Source of the DNA: Billgrantia gudaonensis
GTDB lineage: Bacteria > Pseudomonadota > Gammaproteobacteria > Pseudomonadales > Halomonadaceae
DNA: 64,000 bases
Direction: 5' to 3'
Assembly: GCF_900100195.1 (NCBI RefSeq)
Contig: NZ_FNES01000002.1
Location: 1 to 64,000, forward strand
Shown here: one piece after another, positions 45,811 to 59,540 of the stretch
Layout of the letters: every line of letters starts with the position of its first letter
How positions within the stretch are numbered: the stretch's first letter is position 1
Program-made: the position numbers and the translations under genes
Notes under the pieces: generated by a model
Database searches by the model: none
The model's input: only the letters and a program-made list of their open reading frames with translations
What the model was told of the DNA's origin: nothing

Positions 45811-46239
45811 CTAGCCCTTGCCGGCTTTCTTGCGCAACTGCTGGATGGTACGCAGTTGGGCCACCGCCTCGGCGAGCTCGGCGGCGGCACGGCTGTAGTC
45901 CAGCTCGGCCGACTTGTCGTTGAATGCCTTCAGCGCATGCTGCCGAGCCTCCTCGGCCGCTGCCTCGTCGAGATCCTTGGCACGTGCCGCGGAGTCGGCA
46001 AGCACGGTCACCACGTCAGGCTGCACTTCCAGAAAGCCGCCGGAGACGTAGTAGTTCTCCTCCTGCCCGCCGTCGTGGATGACGCGGATCGGGCCCGGCT
46101 GCAGCTCGGTGAGCAGCGGTGCGTGCCCGGGCAGGATACCGAGGTCGCCCATCACGCCGGACGCGACGACCTGCTCGACCTCGCCCGAGTAGATCGACGC
46201 TTCAGCGCTGACGATTTCGCACTTGAAGCTGTTCGCCAT
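45811..46239 (-). CDS. atpC: F1 ATP synthase epsilon subunit
   Basis: The 142-residue protein has the beta-sandwich N-terminus ([38 protein letters not shown]) and a C-terminal helical hairpin. Epsilon couples the rotor stalk to the c-ring and can inhibit ATP hydrolysis. It is the last gene of the operon, 24 bases after atpD. Confidence 0.97.
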   Translation of the reverse strand: MANSFKCEIVSAEASIYSGEVEQVVASGVMGDLGILPGHAPLLTELQPGPIRVIHDGGQEENYYVSGGFLEVQPDVVTVLADSAARAKDLDEAAAEEARQHALKAFNDKSAELDYSRAAAELAEAVAQLRTIQQLRKKAGKG

Positions 46240-46263
46240 AGCGAATCCCCCTGATGGACGGGA

Positions 46264-47730
<1,467 letters not shown>

Positions 47731-47758
47731 TCAGGGAAGGCCTGGCCCTCCCCTGGCG

Positions 47759-48643
47759 CTATACGGCGGCGGCACCACCGACGATCTCGGAGATTTCCTG
47801 GGTGATGGCGGCCTGGCGGGCCTTGTTGTACACCATCTCCAGATCATCGATCAGGTTGCCGGCATTGTCGGTGGCGCTCTTCATGGCGATCATCCGCGCG
47901 GCCTGCTCACAGGCCCCATTCTCGACCACCGCCTGGTACACCTGCGATTCGATGAAGCGAACCAGCAGGCTGTCGAGCAGCGCCTTGGCATCCGGTTCAT
48001 ACAGGTAGTCCCAGCTACCGGGACGCTGATTGTCTTCGGCCTCTTCATCCAACCCCATGCCCGGGGTGAGCGGCAACAGCTGGCGAACCACCGGCTTCTG
48101 CGTCATGGTGTTGACGAACTCGTTGTACACCACGTAGAGACGGTCGAGCCGCCCTTCGTCGTAGGCGTCGAGCATCACCTTGACGCTGCCGATCAGGTCG
48201 TCCACTTCCGGGGCTTCCCCCAGACCGCTCTTCGCCGCGACCAGATTGCCGCCATAGTTGCGGAAAAAGGCACCGGCCTTGGTGCCCAGGGCACAGAAAT
48301 CGAGCTCTGCACCCTTGTCGCGCCACGCCTTGGCATCCTTCACCACCGCCTTGAACAGGTTGTGGTTCAGGCCGCCGCACAGACCCCGGTCGGTGGACAC
48401 CACGATGAATCCGACCCGTTTCACCTCGTCGCGCTCGATCATGTAGTCATGACGATACTCGGGGTTGGCGTCGGCGATGTGGGCTGCCACGTTGCGGATC
48501 TGCTTGGCGTAAGGCTGGCTGGCCTTCATCAGGTCTTGCACTTTACGCATCTTCGACGCAGCGACCATTTCCATGGCACTGGTGATCTTCTGCGTATTCT
48601 TGATGCTCCCGATCTGGGTGCGTATCTCTTTTGCAGCTGCCAT
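47759..48643 (-). CDS. atpG: F1 ATP synthase gamma subunit
   Basis: The 294-residue central stalk subunit begins [20 protein letters not shown] and carries GLCGGLNHN (the GLCG loop) in its Rossmann domain and a C-terminal helix ending [16 protein letters not shown]. It rotates inside the alpha/beta hexamer. There are 118 bases to the following atpD, partly a C/T-rich spacer with no gene. Confidence 0.98.
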   Translation of the reverse strand: MAAAKEIRTQIGSIKNTQKITSAMEMVAASKMRKVQDLMKASQPYAKQIRNVAAHIADANPEYRHDYMIERDEVKRVGFIVVSTDRGLCGGLNHNLFKAVVKDAKAWRDKGAELDFCALGTKAGAFFRNYGGNLVAAKSGLGEAPEVDDLIGSVKVMLDAYDEGRLDRLYVVYNEFVNTMTQKPVVRQLLPLTPGMGLDEEAEDNQRPGSWDYLYEPDAKALLDSLLVRFIESQVYQAVVENGACEQAARMIAMKSATDNAGNLIDDLEMVYNKARQAAITQEISEIVGGAAAV

Positions 48644-48711
48644 AGCGATCTACTCCGTTCGTGGCCCTCAGAAAACGTCGTGGGCCCGCCCGCTCGGGCG
48701 GGCCGGCGGCA

Positions 48712-50256
48712 TTACCAGCTCTGAGTGGCCTTGAACTTCTCGAGACCCGCCTTCAAGCCCTGCTGGATCTCGTCGTTGTAGTCGCCGGTCTCGTTGATCT
48801 TGTCCAACAGATCGCTGTGCTCGGCCTTCATGTAGTCGCGCAGGGCACGCTCGAAGTCCAGCACCTTGTTGACCTCGACATCGTCCAGGAAGCCTTCGTT
48901 GGCGGCATACAGAGAGAGCGCCATCTCGGCCACGGACATCGGCGAGTACTGGTTCTGCTTCATCAGCTCGGTGACGCGTTGACCGTGCTCGAGCTGCTTG
49001 CGGGTGGCTTCGTCCAGGTCGGAGGCGAACTGGGAGAAGGCCGCCAGTTCGCGGTACTGGGCGAGTGCCAGACGCACGCCGCCGCCGAGCTTCTTGATGA
49101 TCTTGGTCTGTGCCGAACCACCCACGCGAGATACCGAAAGACCGGCGTTGATGGCCGGACGGATGCCCGAGTTGAAGAGGTTGGTCTCGAGGAATATCTG
49201 ACCGTCGGTGATCGAGATCACGTTGGTCGGAACGAACGCCGAGACGTCGCCACCCTGGGTTTCGATGATCGGCAGGGCCGTCAACGAGCCGGTCTTGCCC
49301 TTGACCTTGCCGTCGGTGAACTTCTCCACGTAGTCGGCATTGACGCGTGCGGCACGCTCGAGCAGGCGCGAGTGCAGGTAGAAGACGTCGCCCGGGTAGG
49401 CTTCGCGGCCCGGCGGGCGACGCAGCAGCAGCGACACCTGACGATAGGCCACGGCCTGCTTGGACAGGTCGTCGTAGACGATCAGCGAATCTTCGCCGCG
49501 GTCACGGAAGTACTCGCCCATGGTGCAGCCGGAGTAGGCCGCCAGGAACTGCATCGGAGCCGGATCGGCGGCGCCGGCGGCAACCACGATGGTGTGCTCC
49601 ATGGCGCCGTGTTCTTCGAGCTTGCGCACCACCTGGGCGATGGTCGACTGCTTCTGGCCGATGGCCACGTAGACGCAGGTGACGCCCTTGCCCTTCTGGT
49701 TGATGATGGTGTCGACGGCGATGGCCGACTTGCCGATCTGGCGGTCACCGATGATCAGCTCACGCTGGCCACGGCCGATCGGCACCATTGCATCGATGGA
49801 CTTGAGGCCGGTCTGGATCGGCTCATCCACCGACTGACGGGTGATGACGCCCGGAGCGACCTTTTCGACCGCGTCGGTGAGCTTGGCGTTGATCTCACCC
49901 TTGCCGTCGATGGGCATCCCCAGCGGGTCGACCACGCGGCCGATCAGCTCGGGGCCCACCGGCACCTCGAGGATGCGCCCGGTGCATTGGGCGGTCATGC
50001 CCTCTTCGAGCTGCAGGTAGTCGCCCAGCACCACGGCACCCACGGAGTCGCGCTCCAGGTTGAGCACCATGCCGTAGATGCTGCCGGGAAATTCGATCAT
50101 CTCACCGAACATCGCGTCCTCGAGACCGTGAATCTTCACGATGCCGTCGGAGACGCTGACGATGGTGCCCTGATTGCGGGCTTCGGAAGCGACATCCAGC
50201 TTTTCGATACGCTGTTTGATGATGTCGCTGATCTCGGAAGGATTCAGTTGCTGCAT
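48712..50256 (-). CDS. atpA: F1 ATP synthase alpha subunit
   Basis: The 514-residue subunit has P-loop [25 protein letters not shown] and the C-terminal helical domain. It forms the non-catalytic half of the F1 hexamer and holds regulatory nucleotides. The arginine finger lies in [10 protein letters not shown] (read as [11 protein letters not shown]). The end is 68 bases before atpG. Confidence 0.98.
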   Translation of the reverse strand: MQQLNPSEISDIIKQRIEKLDVASEARNQGTIVSVSDGIVKIHGLEDAMFGEMIEFPGSIYGMVLNLERDSVGAVVLGDYLQLEEGMTAQCTGRILEVPVGPELIGRVVDPLGMPIDGKGEINAKLTDAVEKVAPGVITRQSVDEPIQTGLKSIDAMVPIGRGQRELIIGDRQIGKSAIAVDTIINQKGKGVTCVYVAIGQKQSTIAQVVRKLEEHGAMEHTIVVAAGAADPAPMQFLAAYSGCTMGEYFRDRGEDSLIVYDDLSKQAVAYRQVSLLLRRPPGREAYPGDVFYLHSRLLERAARVNADYVEKFTDGKVKGKTGSLTALPIIETQGGDVSAFVPTNVISITDGQIFLETNLFNSGIRPAINAGLSVSRVGGSAQTKIIKKLGGGVRLALAQYRELAAFSQFASDLDEATRKQLEHGQRVTELMKQNQYSPMSVAEMALSLYAANEGFLDDVEVNKVLDFERALRDYMKAEHSDLLDKINETGDYNDEIQQGLKAGLEKFKATQSW

Positions 50257-50272
50257 GCCATGTCCCTCGGAC

Positions 50273-50809
50273 TCAAGCGGTGAGAGCTTCGGAGAGGCGG
50301 TCCAGTCGACCGCGCACCGACCCGTCGATGACGGTGTCGCCGGCGCGCAGGATGACGCCCCCGATCAGCTTCGGTTCCACCTGAGTGGTAATGGAGATTT
50401 CGCGGTTCAGGCGCTTCTTGAGCGCGCCGGCGAGCTTTTGCTGCTGCTTGTCGTCGAGCGCGTAAGCCGAGACGACGGTGACGTCGATGCGCTTGTCATG
50501 CTCGGCGCGCAAGCGTTCGAACTGCTCGGCGACTGCCGGCAGTGCGGCGAGCCGCCCCTTGGCGCCGAGAGTGTCGAGAAAGCGCTTGGCGTCCTCGTCG
50601 ACCTCGACCTCGGCCAGTTCGACGACCAGGCCTGTCTTGCGCTCGGCATCGAGACTCGGGCTCGACAGCAGCTTCTGGACGTCGCGAACGGCAACCACCT
50701 GCCCCAGCTTGCCCAGCCACTCGGACCACTTCTCCAGCGCCTTGTGATCGCGAGCATACTCGAACGCCGCCCTGGCGTAGGGCCGTGCGACGGTAGACAG
50801 TTCCGCCAT
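50273..50809 (-). CDS. atpH: F1 ATP synthase delta subunit
   Basis: The 178-residue stator subunit starts [20 protein letters not shown] and ends with the conserved [24 protein letters not shown]. It joins F1 to the b-subunits. It begins 11 bases after atpF stops. Confidence 0.97.
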   Translation of the reverse strand: MAELSTVARPYARAAFEYARDHKALEKWSEWLGKLGQVVAVRDVQKLLSSPSLDAERKTGLVVELAEVEVDEDAKRFLDTLGAKGRLAALPAVAEQFERLRAEHDKRIDVTVVSAYALDDKQQQKLAGALKKRLNREISITTQVEPKLIGGVILRAGDTVIDGSVRGRLDRLSEALTA

Positions 50810-50820
50810 GGATCACCTCC

Positions 50821-51291
50821 TCACAGTTCGGCGGCAAGCTTGTCGAGCAGCTTGCGATGAGCCTTCTCGTCGACGGAGGCTTCCAGGACGCGCTCGGCAC
50901 CGGTCACCGCGAGGTGCGACACCTGGGCACGAAGCTCGTCCTTGGCGCGTTGGATTTCCTGATCGATCTCGGCACGCGCACTGGTCACCAGGCGCTCGCC
51001 CTCGGCGCGGGCCTGCTCGCGGGCCTCCTCGACGATCTGGGAAGAGCGCTTGTTGGCCTGTTCGAGGATCGCAGCCGCCTGCTCCTTGCTCTCGCGCAGC
51101 GTCTCGGCCGCCTGCTCCTGGGCGAGCTCGAGGTCACGTGACGCCCGGCTGGCCGCATCGAGACCATCAGCGATCTTCTTCTGGCGCTCATGGAGCGCCG
51201 TGCTGATCGGCGGCCACACGTACTTGATACAGAACCAGACGAAGATCGCGAACGCGAGCGTCTGTCCGATTAGCGTCATGTTGATATTCAC
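50821..51291 (-). CDS. atpF: Fo ATP synthase b subunit
   Basis: The 156-residue protein has one N-terminal membrane span ([20 protein letters not shown]) and a long charged coiled coil (about 30-156), forming the peripheral stalk dimer. Only one b gene is present, as in E. coli. Confidence 0.97.
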   Translation of the reverse strand: MNINMTLIGQTLAFAIFVWFCIKYVWPPISTALHERQKKIADGLDAASRASRDLELAQEQAAETLRESKEQAAAILEQANKRSSQIVEEAREQARAEGERLVTSARAEIDQEIQRAKDELRAQVSHLAVTGAERVLEASVDEKAHRKLLDKLAAEL

Positions 51292-51364
51292 GGGAATGTA
51301 CCTCTGACAGGTTCGTGGCGACCGGAAACGAACGAACCGAGCGCCTCAGCGCTCGGCAATGACG

Positions 51365-51628
<264 letters not shown>

Positions 51629-51661
51629 TTAGGGTTGAGGGGATGGTAAGCGTTGCTCGGT

Positions 51662-53018
<1,357 letters not shown>

Positions 53019-53102
53019 CCTGAGCTGCACCGTTTTGACACGATATCACGCCAGCTTAAGACCAAATGGCGAGTTCATGACGGGAAAATCCGTTAGCGTG
53101 CT

Positions 53103-53129
53103 AAAAACAACCCAGCATTCTCGGCTGGG
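53103..53129 (-). terminator. Intrinsic terminator after parB
   Basis: On the minus strand CCCAGC and GCTGGG form a 6-bp stem with a 7-nt loop (53111-53129), followed by TTGTTTTT (53110-53103). It lies 66 bases after the parB stop and ends the mnmG-rsmG-parA-parB transcript. A second partial GGCTGGGCC hairpin lies just before it (about 53153-53166). Confidence 0.8.
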
Positions 53130-53194
53130 CCAATCGCAGTCGAACATGGCGAAAGGCCCAGCCGGCGACGGGTCGCAGAGATAGCCCTGACCTC

Positions 53195-54118
53195 TCAGCG
53201 AATGTGCTCGAGAATGCCGTCCAGCTCGTCCAGACTCGAATAGCGGATGGTCACTCGACCCTTGCCACCACGACCGTGCTGAATCTTCACCGGGGCGCCG
53301 AGCAGCTCGCCGAGACGCGTCTCCAGACGTGCCACGTCGGGGCTGGGGGCCGGACTCTCGGCCCGCTTGGGTTCGCCGCTGAGCATCCGCTTGACCAGCG
53401 CCTCGGTGTCACGAACGGTGAGGTCGCGGTTGACCACCTCGTGGGCGGCCTTGCGCTGCTTGGCACCGGAAAGCGAGAGCAGCGCCCGGGCGTGGCCCAT
53501 ATCCAGATCGCCGCGCTCCAGCAGCGTCAACACCTCGGTCTCGAGCGACAGCAGACGCAGCAGGTTGGCCACCTGAGCGCGTGACTTGCCAACGGCATCG
53601 GCCACCTGCTGCTGGGTGAGCTCGAACTCATCGAGCAACCGCTTGAGCGCCATGGCCTCCTCGACGGGGTTGAGATTCTCGCGCTGAATGTTCTCGATCA
53701 GCGCCAGGGCCAGGGCGACTTCGTCGCTGACCTCGCGAATCACCGCCGGGATGGTATCGAGTTCGGCGAGTTGAGCAGCGCGCCAGCGGCGCTCGCCGGC
53801 AACGATCTCGTAACGCGCATCGCCGACCGGGCGCACCACGATGGGCTGCATGACCCCCTGGGCACGAATCGAGTCGGCCAGTTCCTCCAGGGCCTCGGGC
53901 TGGATGTCGCGGCGCGGCTGATAGCGACCGCGGGTCAGTTGACCCAGCGGCAAACGCTCCAGGCGCTCCTCGGCAGTGGGCTCGGGCACCGGCGACGACG
54001 CAGCCGCATCGACGCCATCCGGATCGCCATCGGGTAGATCAAGGCTCTCGCGGCGGCGAGCACCTGCACCGATCAGGGCATCCAGGCCACGGCCCAAACC
54101 GCGTTGTTTGCGCGTCAT
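53195..54118 (-). CDS. parB: Chromosome partition protein ParB
   Basis: The 307-residue protein has GLGRGLDALIG at the N-terminus, the CTPase/ParB box GERRWRAAQLA and ENIQRENLNPVEEA (box II/III), an HTH (TQQQVADAVGKSRAQVANLLRL) and a C-terminal dimerisation domain. ParB binds parS and, with ParA, segregates the origin region. The gene is origin-proximal, as is typical. No consensus parS site was found within the window. Confidence 0.96.
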   Translation of the reverse strand: MTRKQRGLGRGLDALIGAGARRRESLDLPDGDPDGVDAAASSPVPEPTAEERLERLPLGQLTRGRYQPRRDIQPEALEELADSIRAQGVMQPIVVRPVGDARYEIVAGERRWRAAQLAELDTIPAVIREVSDEVALALALIENIQRENLNPVEEAMALKRLLDEFELTQQQVADAVGKSRAQVANLLRLLSLETEVLTLLERGDLDMGHARALLSLSGAKQRKAAHEVVNRDLTVRDTEALVKRMLSGEPKRAESPAPSPDVARLETRLGELLGAPVKIQHGRGGKGRVTIRYSSLDELDGILEHIR

Positions 54119-54140
54119 CGACTTTCCCTCATCACAGCGG

Positions 54141-54944
54141 TTACAGCGACAGGCGACGGATCAGTTCCTTGGCCAGCACCCGGTGGGCCTGGCTGCCGCG
54201 CGAAAAGCGGGCGTATCGGGTGACCGGCAGACCGTGACTGGGCGCTTCGGCGACGCGCACGTTGCGCGGAATGGTGGTCTTGAGCAGCGCTTCGCCGAAA
54301 TAGTCGCGCAGCTGCTTGCTGACGTCCCGCGTCAGGCTGTTGCGCGAATCGAACATGGTACGCAGGATGCCGTCGATGGCCAGTGCCGGATTCACGCTGT
54401 CCTTGATCTGCTCGACGGTATCGAGCAGCGCCGAGAGGCCTTCCAGGGCGTAGAACTCGCACTGCAGGGGGATCAGCACCCCGTCGGCCGCGGTCAAGGC
54501 GTTGACGGTGAGCATGTTGAGCGATGGCGGACAATCGATCAGCACGACGTCGTATTCACTGGCCACCGGCTCGAGCGCCTTGCCCAGACAGCGCTCGCGT
54601 CCCTCGGCGCGATCGAGCAACTCGACCTCGGCTGCGGTGAGGTCGCCGTTTCCCGGAAGCAGGGCATAGCCGGCAGCCGGACAGTCGAGAATCACTTCGG
54701 TGGCGCGCGTGTCGGCCAGCAGTAGATCGAGCACGCTGACATCGAGCGCGTGCTTGTCGATACCGCTGCCCATGGTGGCATGACCCTGGGGATCGAGATC
54801 GACGAGCAGCACGCGCCGATCCAGGGCGGCGAGACTCGCTGCTAGGTTGACGGCCGTGGTGGTCTTGCCCACGCCCCCTTTCTGGTTGGTTAGCGCGATG
54901 ATTCGAGTCACGGGCGACATCCTTGCGTCAGGCGGCGCGCTCAC
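54141..54944 (-). CDS. parA: Chromosome partition ATPase ParA (Soj)
   Basis: The 267-residue P-loop ATPase has the deviant Walker A NQKGGVGKTTT and Walker B VVLIDCPPSLN. ATP-bound ParA dimers on the nucleoid drive ParB movement. The start is a GTG at 54942-54944 that overlaps the rsmG stop (GTGA), suggesting coupling; an ATG at 54918-54920, eight residues later, has an AAGG directly adjacent to it and so a poorly placed ribosome site. It is followed by parB after 22 bases. Confidence 0.95.
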   Translation of the reverse strand: MSAPPDARMSPVTRIIALTNQKGGVGKTTTAVNLAASLAALDRRVLLVDLDPQGHATMGSGIDKHALDVSVLDLLLADTRATEVILDCPAAGYALLPGNGDLTAAEVELLDRAEGRERCLGKALEPVASEYDVVLIDCPPSLNMLTVNALTAADGVLIPLQCEFYALEGLSALLDTVEQIKDSVNPALAIDGILRTMFDSRNSLTRDVSKQLRDYFGEALLKTTIPRNVRVAEAPSHGLPVTRYARFSRGSQAHRVLAKELIRRLSL

Positions 54945-55603
54945 CGGCGGCCGGGGTTGTCGATTCGCTCGACGATCAGCAGCTGACGGTCTGCCTCGGT
55001 GAACGGTACCGTCAGCGTTCGACGATCTCGCAACGCTACCCCGTCAGGCAGTTCGGCCAGCTCGTCATCGGCTGCTGGCCCCTTCATGGCTAGCCAGCGC
55101 CCACCCGGCGCGACCAGCGGATTCGTCAACCGGACGAAGTCGCCCAGGCTGGCAAAGGCGCGGGAGATCACCTGTGGATAACGCGCATCGCCAGGCTCGA
55201 ACGCTTCGACCCGCGCTTGCACCGGCACCACATTGTCGAGTCCCAACTCCATCACGGCCTGCCGTTGAAAACGCACTTTCTTGCCGTTGCTGTCGAGCAG
55301 GGTCACCGACCGCTGCGGAGCCAGAATGGCCAGAACCAGGCCCGGCAGACCGGGACCGGCACCCACGTCGAGCAGCGGCTCCTCGGTGACGTAGGGCGCG
55401 ACGGCTGCGCTGTCGAGCAGGTGCTTGGCCACCATCTCATCGGGTGAACGTATCGCGGTGAGGTTATAGGCGCGATTCCACTTGTGCAACAACTCTACCA
55501 GTGCGAGGAGCCGTTCGTGCTGACGGGCATCAACGGCAATGTCTAGCTGGTCGAGGCCGTCGTCGAGATGCCTGCGGCCGGTTGCGGAGAGCGCCACGCT
55601 CAT
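54941..55603 (-). CDS. rsmG: 16S rRNA (guanine-N7) methyltransferase RsmG
   Basis: The 220-residue SAM-dependent methyltransferase has [17 protein letters not shown] (SAM motif I) and the family motif [11 protein letters not shown]. RsmG modifies G527 of 16S rRNA. The start ATG (55601-55603) overlaps the mnmG stop, and its stop overlaps the parA start. Confidence 0.96.
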   Translation of the reverse strand: MSVALSATGRRHLDDGLDQLDIAVDARQHERLLALVELLHKWNRAYNLTAIRSPDEMVAKHLLDSAAVAPYVTEEPLLDVGAGPGLPGLVLAILAPQRSVTLLDSNGKKVRFQRQAVMELGLDNVVPVQARVEAFEPGDARYPQVISRAFASLGDFVRLTNPLVAPGGRWLAMKGPAADDELAELPDGVALRDRRTLTVPFTEADRQLLIVERIDNPGRR

Positions 55604-57495
55604 CCGTTGGCCACCCGGCTGTCATCGAGAAGACGCCGCTTCTTCAGGTGAATCAGCAAGATGGATACGGCTGCCGGCGTCACGCCGGCAATCCGCGCGG
55701 CCTGGGCCAACGTCTCGGGACGCGCCTCGCCGAGCTTCTGGCGGATTTCGTGGGAGAGCCCCTCGACCTGGTCGTAATCGAGGTCGGCCGGCAAGGGGGT
55801 GGCTTCGTGGCGCTTGAGCTTGTCGATCTCATCCTGCTGACGGTCGATGTAGCCCTGGTACTTGGTCTGGATCTGCACCTGCTCGGCGACGATGGGATCG
55901 CTCGCCGGCTCCCCGGCCAGAGTCGCCACGTCAGCGTAGCCGAGCTCGGGCCGCTTGAGCAGGTCGAGCAGGCTGTATTCGCGGGCGAGTGGCTTGCCGA
56001 TCTTTGCCGCCACCGCCTCGGCCGCGGGCGTGCCGGGTTGCACCCAGGTCGCCTCGAGCCGGGCGCGTTCGCGCTCGATCGCCTCGCGCTTGCCGCTGAA
56101 CGCGGCCCAACGGGCATCGTCGACCAGGCCCAATCGGCGACCGGTCTCGGTGAGGCGCAGATCGGCATTGTCCTCGCGCAGCAGCAGCCGGTACTCGGCC
56201 CGCGAGGTGAACATGCGGTAGGGCTCGCGGGTGCCCAGGGAGATCAGGTCATCGACCAGCACGCCCAAGTAGGCCTCGTCGCGGCGCGGCCACCAGGCCT
56301 CGAGCTCCTGGGCTCGCCGGGCGGCATTGAGACCGGCCAGCAGCCCCTGGGCCGCGGCTTCCTCGTAGCCGGTGGTGCCGTTGATCTGCCCGGCGAAGAA
56401 CAGGTTGTGAACGAATTTCGTCTCCAGCGAGTGCTTGAGATCGCGCGGATCGAAGAAATCGTACTCGATGGCGTAGCCGGGCCGGGTGATATGGGCATTC
56501 TCCAGGCCCTGGATGGAGCGCACCACCTGTAGCTGGACGTCGAAGGGCAGCGAGGTGGAGATACCGTTGGGGTAGAGTTCGTGGGTGTCGAGCCCCTCGG
56601 GCTCGATGAACACCTGGTGGCTCGCCTTGTCGGCGAAACGATGCACCTTGTCCTCGATGGACGGGCAATAGCGCGGGCCTACGCCTTCGATCACCCCGGA
56701 GTACATCGGTGAGCGGTCGAGGTTGGCGTGGATGATCTCGTGGGTACGCGCATTGGTGTGAGCGATGTGGCAGCTGACCTGATGGGGGTGCATGTCGCGC
56801 GTTCCCAGGTAGGACATCACCGGAGTCGGAGTGTCGCCGGGCTGCTCCTCGAGGGCCGAGAAATCCACGCTCTTGGCGTCGAGGCGTGGCGGTGTGCCGG
56901 TCTTGAGCCGATCCACGCGGAAGGGCAGCGCACGCAGCCGTTCGGCCAGGCGGTTCGACGGTGGGTCACCAGCGCGCCCCCCGCGGCTGTTGTCGAGGCC
57001 GATGTGGATGACCCCGCCGAGAAAGGTGCCGGTGCACAGCACCACCGTTTCGGCATGGAAGCGAATGCCGGTCTCGGTGACCACGCCGCGTACGGTGTCA
57101 TTTTCCACCACCAGATCGCCAGCGGCCTGCTGGAAGAGCGTCAGGTTGGGCTGATTTTCCAGCAGCCCGCGAATCGCCGCCTTGTAGCGAATCCGGTCCG
57201 CCTGGGCGCGGGTGGCGCGCACCGCCGGTCCCTTGCGGGCATTGAGAACCCGGAACTGGATACCGCCCCGATCGGTGGCCAAACCCATGGCGCCACCCAG
57301 CGCATCGATCTCCTTGACCAGATGACTCTTGCCGATGCCGCCGATGGCGGGATTGCAGGACATCTGTCCCAGCGTCTCGATGTTGTGGGTCAGCAGCAGT
57401 GTCCGACAGCCCGTGCGTGCAGCGGCCAAGGCGGCTTCGGTTCCTGCATGGCCGCCGCCGATGACGATGACGTCGAAGCGGTCGGGGTAATCCAA
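55600..57495 (-). CDS. mnmG: tRNA uridine-5-carboxymethylaminomethyl modification enzyme MnmG (GidA), TTG start
   Basis: With MnmE, MnmG modifies the wobble uridine of tRNAs. The 631-residue protein (E. coli: 629) starts at TTG 57493-57495, read as [20 protein letters not shown]; the second residues match E. coli MFYPDPFDVIIIGG. A GAGGTG site lies 4-5 bases upstream. The first ATG in frame (57609) would add 38 residues, including part of the promoter, and is rejected. Other motifs: [33 protein letters not shown]. It is the gene next to the proposed oriC, as in E. coli. Confidence 0.97.
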   Translation of the reverse strand: MDYPDRFDVIVIGGGHAGTEAALAAARTGCRTLLLTHNIETLGQMSCNPAIGGIGKSHLVKEIDALGGAMGLATDRGGIQFRVLNARKGPAVRATRAQADRIRYKAAIRGLLENQPNLTLFQQAAGDLVVENDTVRGVVTETGIRFHAETVVLCTGTFLGGVIHIGLDNSRGGRAGDPPSNRLAERLRALPFRVDRLKTGTPPRLDAKSVDFSALEEQPGDTPTPVMSYLGTRDMHPHQVSCHIAHTNARTHEIIHANLDRSPMYSGVIEGVGPRYCPSIEDKVHRFADKASHQVFIEPEGLDTHELYPNGISTSLPFDVQLQVVRSIQGLENAHITRPGYAIEYDFFDPRDLKHSLETKFVHNLFFAGQINGTTGYEEAAAQGLLAGLNAARRAQELEAWWPRRDEAYLGVLVDDLISLGTREPYRMFTSRAEYRLLLREDNADLRLTETGRRLGLVDDARWAAFSGKREAIERERARLEATWVQPGTPAAEAVAAKIGKPLAREYSLLDLLKRPELGYADVATLAGEPASDPIVAEQVQIQTKYQGYIDRQQDEIDKLKRHEATPLPADLDYDQVEGLSHEIRQKLGEARPETLAQAARIAGVTPAAVSILLIHLKKRRLLDDSRVANG

Positions 57496-57552
57496 GGTGC
57501 ACCTCGCTGGCGCCGTTGCGCCTGTCCTGGAATCAGGGGAAATCAGCCCGCC

Positions 57553-57581
57553 AGTATAACTCCCCTGTGGGTAAACGTCAG
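57553..57581 (-). promoter_or_regulatory. Likely mnmG promoter with a DnaA-box-like spacer
   Basis: On the minus strand CTGACG (57581-57576) and TATACT (57558-57553) are spaced by 17 bp, 58 bases before the TTG start. The spacer contains TGTGGGTAA (57566-57574), one mismatch from a DnaA box, so DnaA could influence mnmG transcription. Confidence 0.65.
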
Positions 57582-57960
57582 GGGTTTTCCACATGGCCGA
57601 AGCCAGCATGCACAGGGGGTCTCTCCATCAATTACTATCTATATGAAATAAAGAGAAGTTCTGTTGTGGTTGTAATTACTGGTGTGGACATTATTTGTGG
57701 ATAAGGTTGATTACTCTTTTAAAGACAGTCATTTGCTGTGTTGACTGAAACTCGGAAAGACGGTCGACGTCCTGGGCGCGAACGGTGAGGACGCTGTGGA
57801 TGGAATCGCCAGTCGTCCACAGCCTGACACATCAAGGCGTTTTCCACCGATGGATACCGGAGTTGTCATCGTGGCTGTGAACAACCGGGCCAAACCGGGT
57901 TCGGCGGCGCAACCGCGGGGCTGGGTGCCATTCGGTGAAAAATCTTGTCCACAGGCCGAA
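57560..57960. other. oriC: Putative chromosomal replication origin (oriC)
   Basis: This gene-free stretch has a perfect DnaA box, TGTGGATAA (57696-57704, minus orientation), and near-consensus boxes with one mismatch: TGTGGGTAA (57566-57574), TTTTCCACA (57585-57593), TGTGAACAA (57876-57884) and TTGTCCACA (57945-57953). Weaker candidates are TGTGGATGG (57795-57803) and TCGTCCACA (57813-57821). The A/T-rich patch 57622-57720 could be the unwinding element. It adjoins mnmG, with rsmG-parA-parB and the atp operon beyond, the usual E. coli-type setting. Function is inferred, not shown. Confidence 0.8.
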
Positions 57961-57989
57961 AAAAGGCCCTGACGGTATCGACAGGGCCT
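57958..57989 (-). terminator. Intrinsic terminator of the amino-acid ABC operon
   Basis: On the minus strand CAGGGCCT... no: the stem is AGGCCCTG (57989-57982) pairing with CAGGGCCT (57971-57964), loop of 10, followed by TTTTTTC (57964-57958). It lies 30 bases after the stop of the ABC ATPase gene and shields the origin from its transcription. Confidence 0.82.
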
Positions 57990-58018
57990 GCGGAGGATTG
58001 CCAGAGAGGCTGGGGGAA

Positions 58019-58792
58019 TCAGTGCTTGAGCACACGCGCCAAGAAGTTGCGGGTAGGCTCGTTCTTCGGCGAATCGAAGATCTCCTCCGGTGGGCCTTCC
58101 TCGGCAATTTCTCCCTGATGGATGTAGATGACGCGATCGGCAACCTCGCGGGCGAAGCCCATTTCGTGGGTGACGATCATCATGGTCATGCCTTCGTGGG
58201 CCAATTCACGCATCGCATCCAGCACTTCACCGATCATCTCGGGGTCGAGTGCCGATGTCGGTTCGTCGAAGAGCATCAGGCGAGGTTCCATGGCCAGGGC
58301 GCGTGCCAGTGCGACACGCTGCTGCTGGCCGCCGGAGAGCTGACTCGGGTACTTGCTGGCCTGGTCGGCGATATCGACGCGTTCCAGGAGGCGCTCGGCC
58401 GTCTCCGTTGCATCCTTGCGGCTCCAGCCGCGCACTTTCATCGGGGCCAGGGTCACGTTGTCCAGCACGCTGAGGTGGGGAAAGAGGTTGAACTGCTGGA
58501 ATACCATGCCCACTTCGGTACGAATCTTCTGTAGTGCCTTGGCGGCCTTGCCGTAGGGCACCAGATCGTTGCCATCGACCTGGATGTGACCCTGCTGAAA
58601 TTCCTCGAGCCCGTTGATGCAACGTATCAGGGTCGATTTTCCGGAGCCGCTGGCACCGATGACGACCACCACCTCGCCAGCAGCGACCTCGAGGTCGATG
58701 TCCTTGAGTACGTGCAGGCTGCCGAAGTGCTTGTTCACCTTCTCCAGTTGCACGATGGGAGCGTCAGTGGACGGAGACTTGTCGTGATTCAT
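58019..58792 (-). CDS. Polar amino-acid ABC transporter ATP-binding protein (GlnQ family)
   Basis: The 257-residue ATPase has Walker [10 protein letters not shown], signature [14 protein letters not shown] and Walker [16 protein letters not shown], closest to the GlnQ/HisP/AapP group. It powers import of an amino acid captured by the binding protein encoded at 59589-60359. It is the last gene of the operon, 12 bases after the permease gene. Confidence 0.95.
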   Translation of the reverse strand: MNHDKSPSTDAPIVQLEKVNKHFGSLHVLKDIDLEVAAGEVVVVIGASGSGKSTLIRCINGLEEFQQGHIQVDGNDLVPYGKAAKALQKIRTEVGMVFQQFNLFPHLSVLDNVTLAPMKVRGWSRKDATETAERLLERVDIADQASKYPSQLSGGQQQRVALARALAMEPRLMLFDEPTSALDPEMIGEVLDAMRELAHEGMTMMIVTHEMGFAREVADRVIYIHQGEIAEEGPPEEIFDSPKNEPTRNFLARVLKH

Positions 58793-58804
58793 GTCGCGCG
58801 TTCC

Positions 58805-59476
58805 TTATTGTCCGACCAGGCCTTTGCGCTCCAGCTGGCGCAGCGCAAACGACAGGCTCAGGGTGATCGCCAGATAGAGCAGAGCCACCATCAGGTAGAC
58901 TTCCAGGGCGGTGAAGGTGGTCGCGATGTAGACCTGACCCTGACGAACCAGCTCGCCGACCCCGATGACCGAGAACAGTGACGTGTCCTTGATGCTGATG
59001 ATGCCTTGATTGCCGAGCGGTGGGATCATGCGGCGAAAGGCCTGGGGCCAGATGATGTAGCGGAAGGTCTGTCGACGCGACAGCCCCAGCGACAGGCCGG
59101 CCTCGCGCTGGCCGCGTTCGATGGACTGCACGCCGCCGCGGACGATCTCGGAGATGTAGGCGCCGGAATTGACGGCGATGGCGGCGATGCCTGCCACGAG
59201 GGCGTTGATGGGGCCGCCGAGCAATTGAGGCAGTCCATAGAAGATGAACAGGACCTGCACCAGGACCGGCGTTCCGCGGAAGACTTCGATGTAGGCGACG
59301 GCGGGCACGCGTAGCCAGACGATCGGGCTGATGCGCAGCAGGCCGAAAACGATGCCGATCAAAAAGCCGATGGCCAGGCCTCCGAAGGAGATCAGCAGCG
59401 TATAGGGGATGCCGGGCAGCAGATGGGGAATGGATGCAAAGGCGGCCTGCCAGTCGAATTGAAAGGTGGCGTCCAC
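58805..59476 (-). CDS. Polar amino-acid ABC transporter permease
   Basis: The 223-residue permease has five predicted spans and the EAA-type loop EAGLSLGLSRRQTFRYIIWPQAFRRMIPPL. I prefer the GTG at 59474-59476 (GGGAG upstream) because the longer frame would add 20 residues with no membrane character. Only one permease gene is present, so it probably forms a homodimer. Confidence 0.92.
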   Translation of the reverse strand: MDATFQFDWQAAFASIPHLLPGIPYTLLISFGGLAIGFLIGIVFGLLRISPIVWLRVPAVAYIEVFRGTPVLVQVLFIFYGLPQLLGGPINALVAGIAAIAVNSGAYISEIVRGGVQSIERGQREAGLSLGLSRRQTFRYIIWPQAFRRMIPPLGNQGIISIKDTSLFSVIGVGELVRQGQVYIATTFTALEVYLMVALLYLAITLSLSFALRQLERKGLVGQ

Positions 59477-59540
59477 AGGGGGTCTCCCGTCAAGAGGCGT
59501 CGTGGAATGGCGAGTATCGGTCGTGCGGGGCTTCAACGCA

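Noticed and set aside
51134..51141. TCACGTGA palindrome in atpF as a parS site
   Set aside because: Only the 8-bp core of the 16-bp parS consensus is present, and it is inside a coding region. The outer arms do not match.
55600..57609. Longer mnmG from the ATG at 57609
   Set aside because: The 38 extra residues run through the likely promoter and have no counterpart in MnmG; the TTG at 57493-57495 fits the family N-terminus and a ribosome site.
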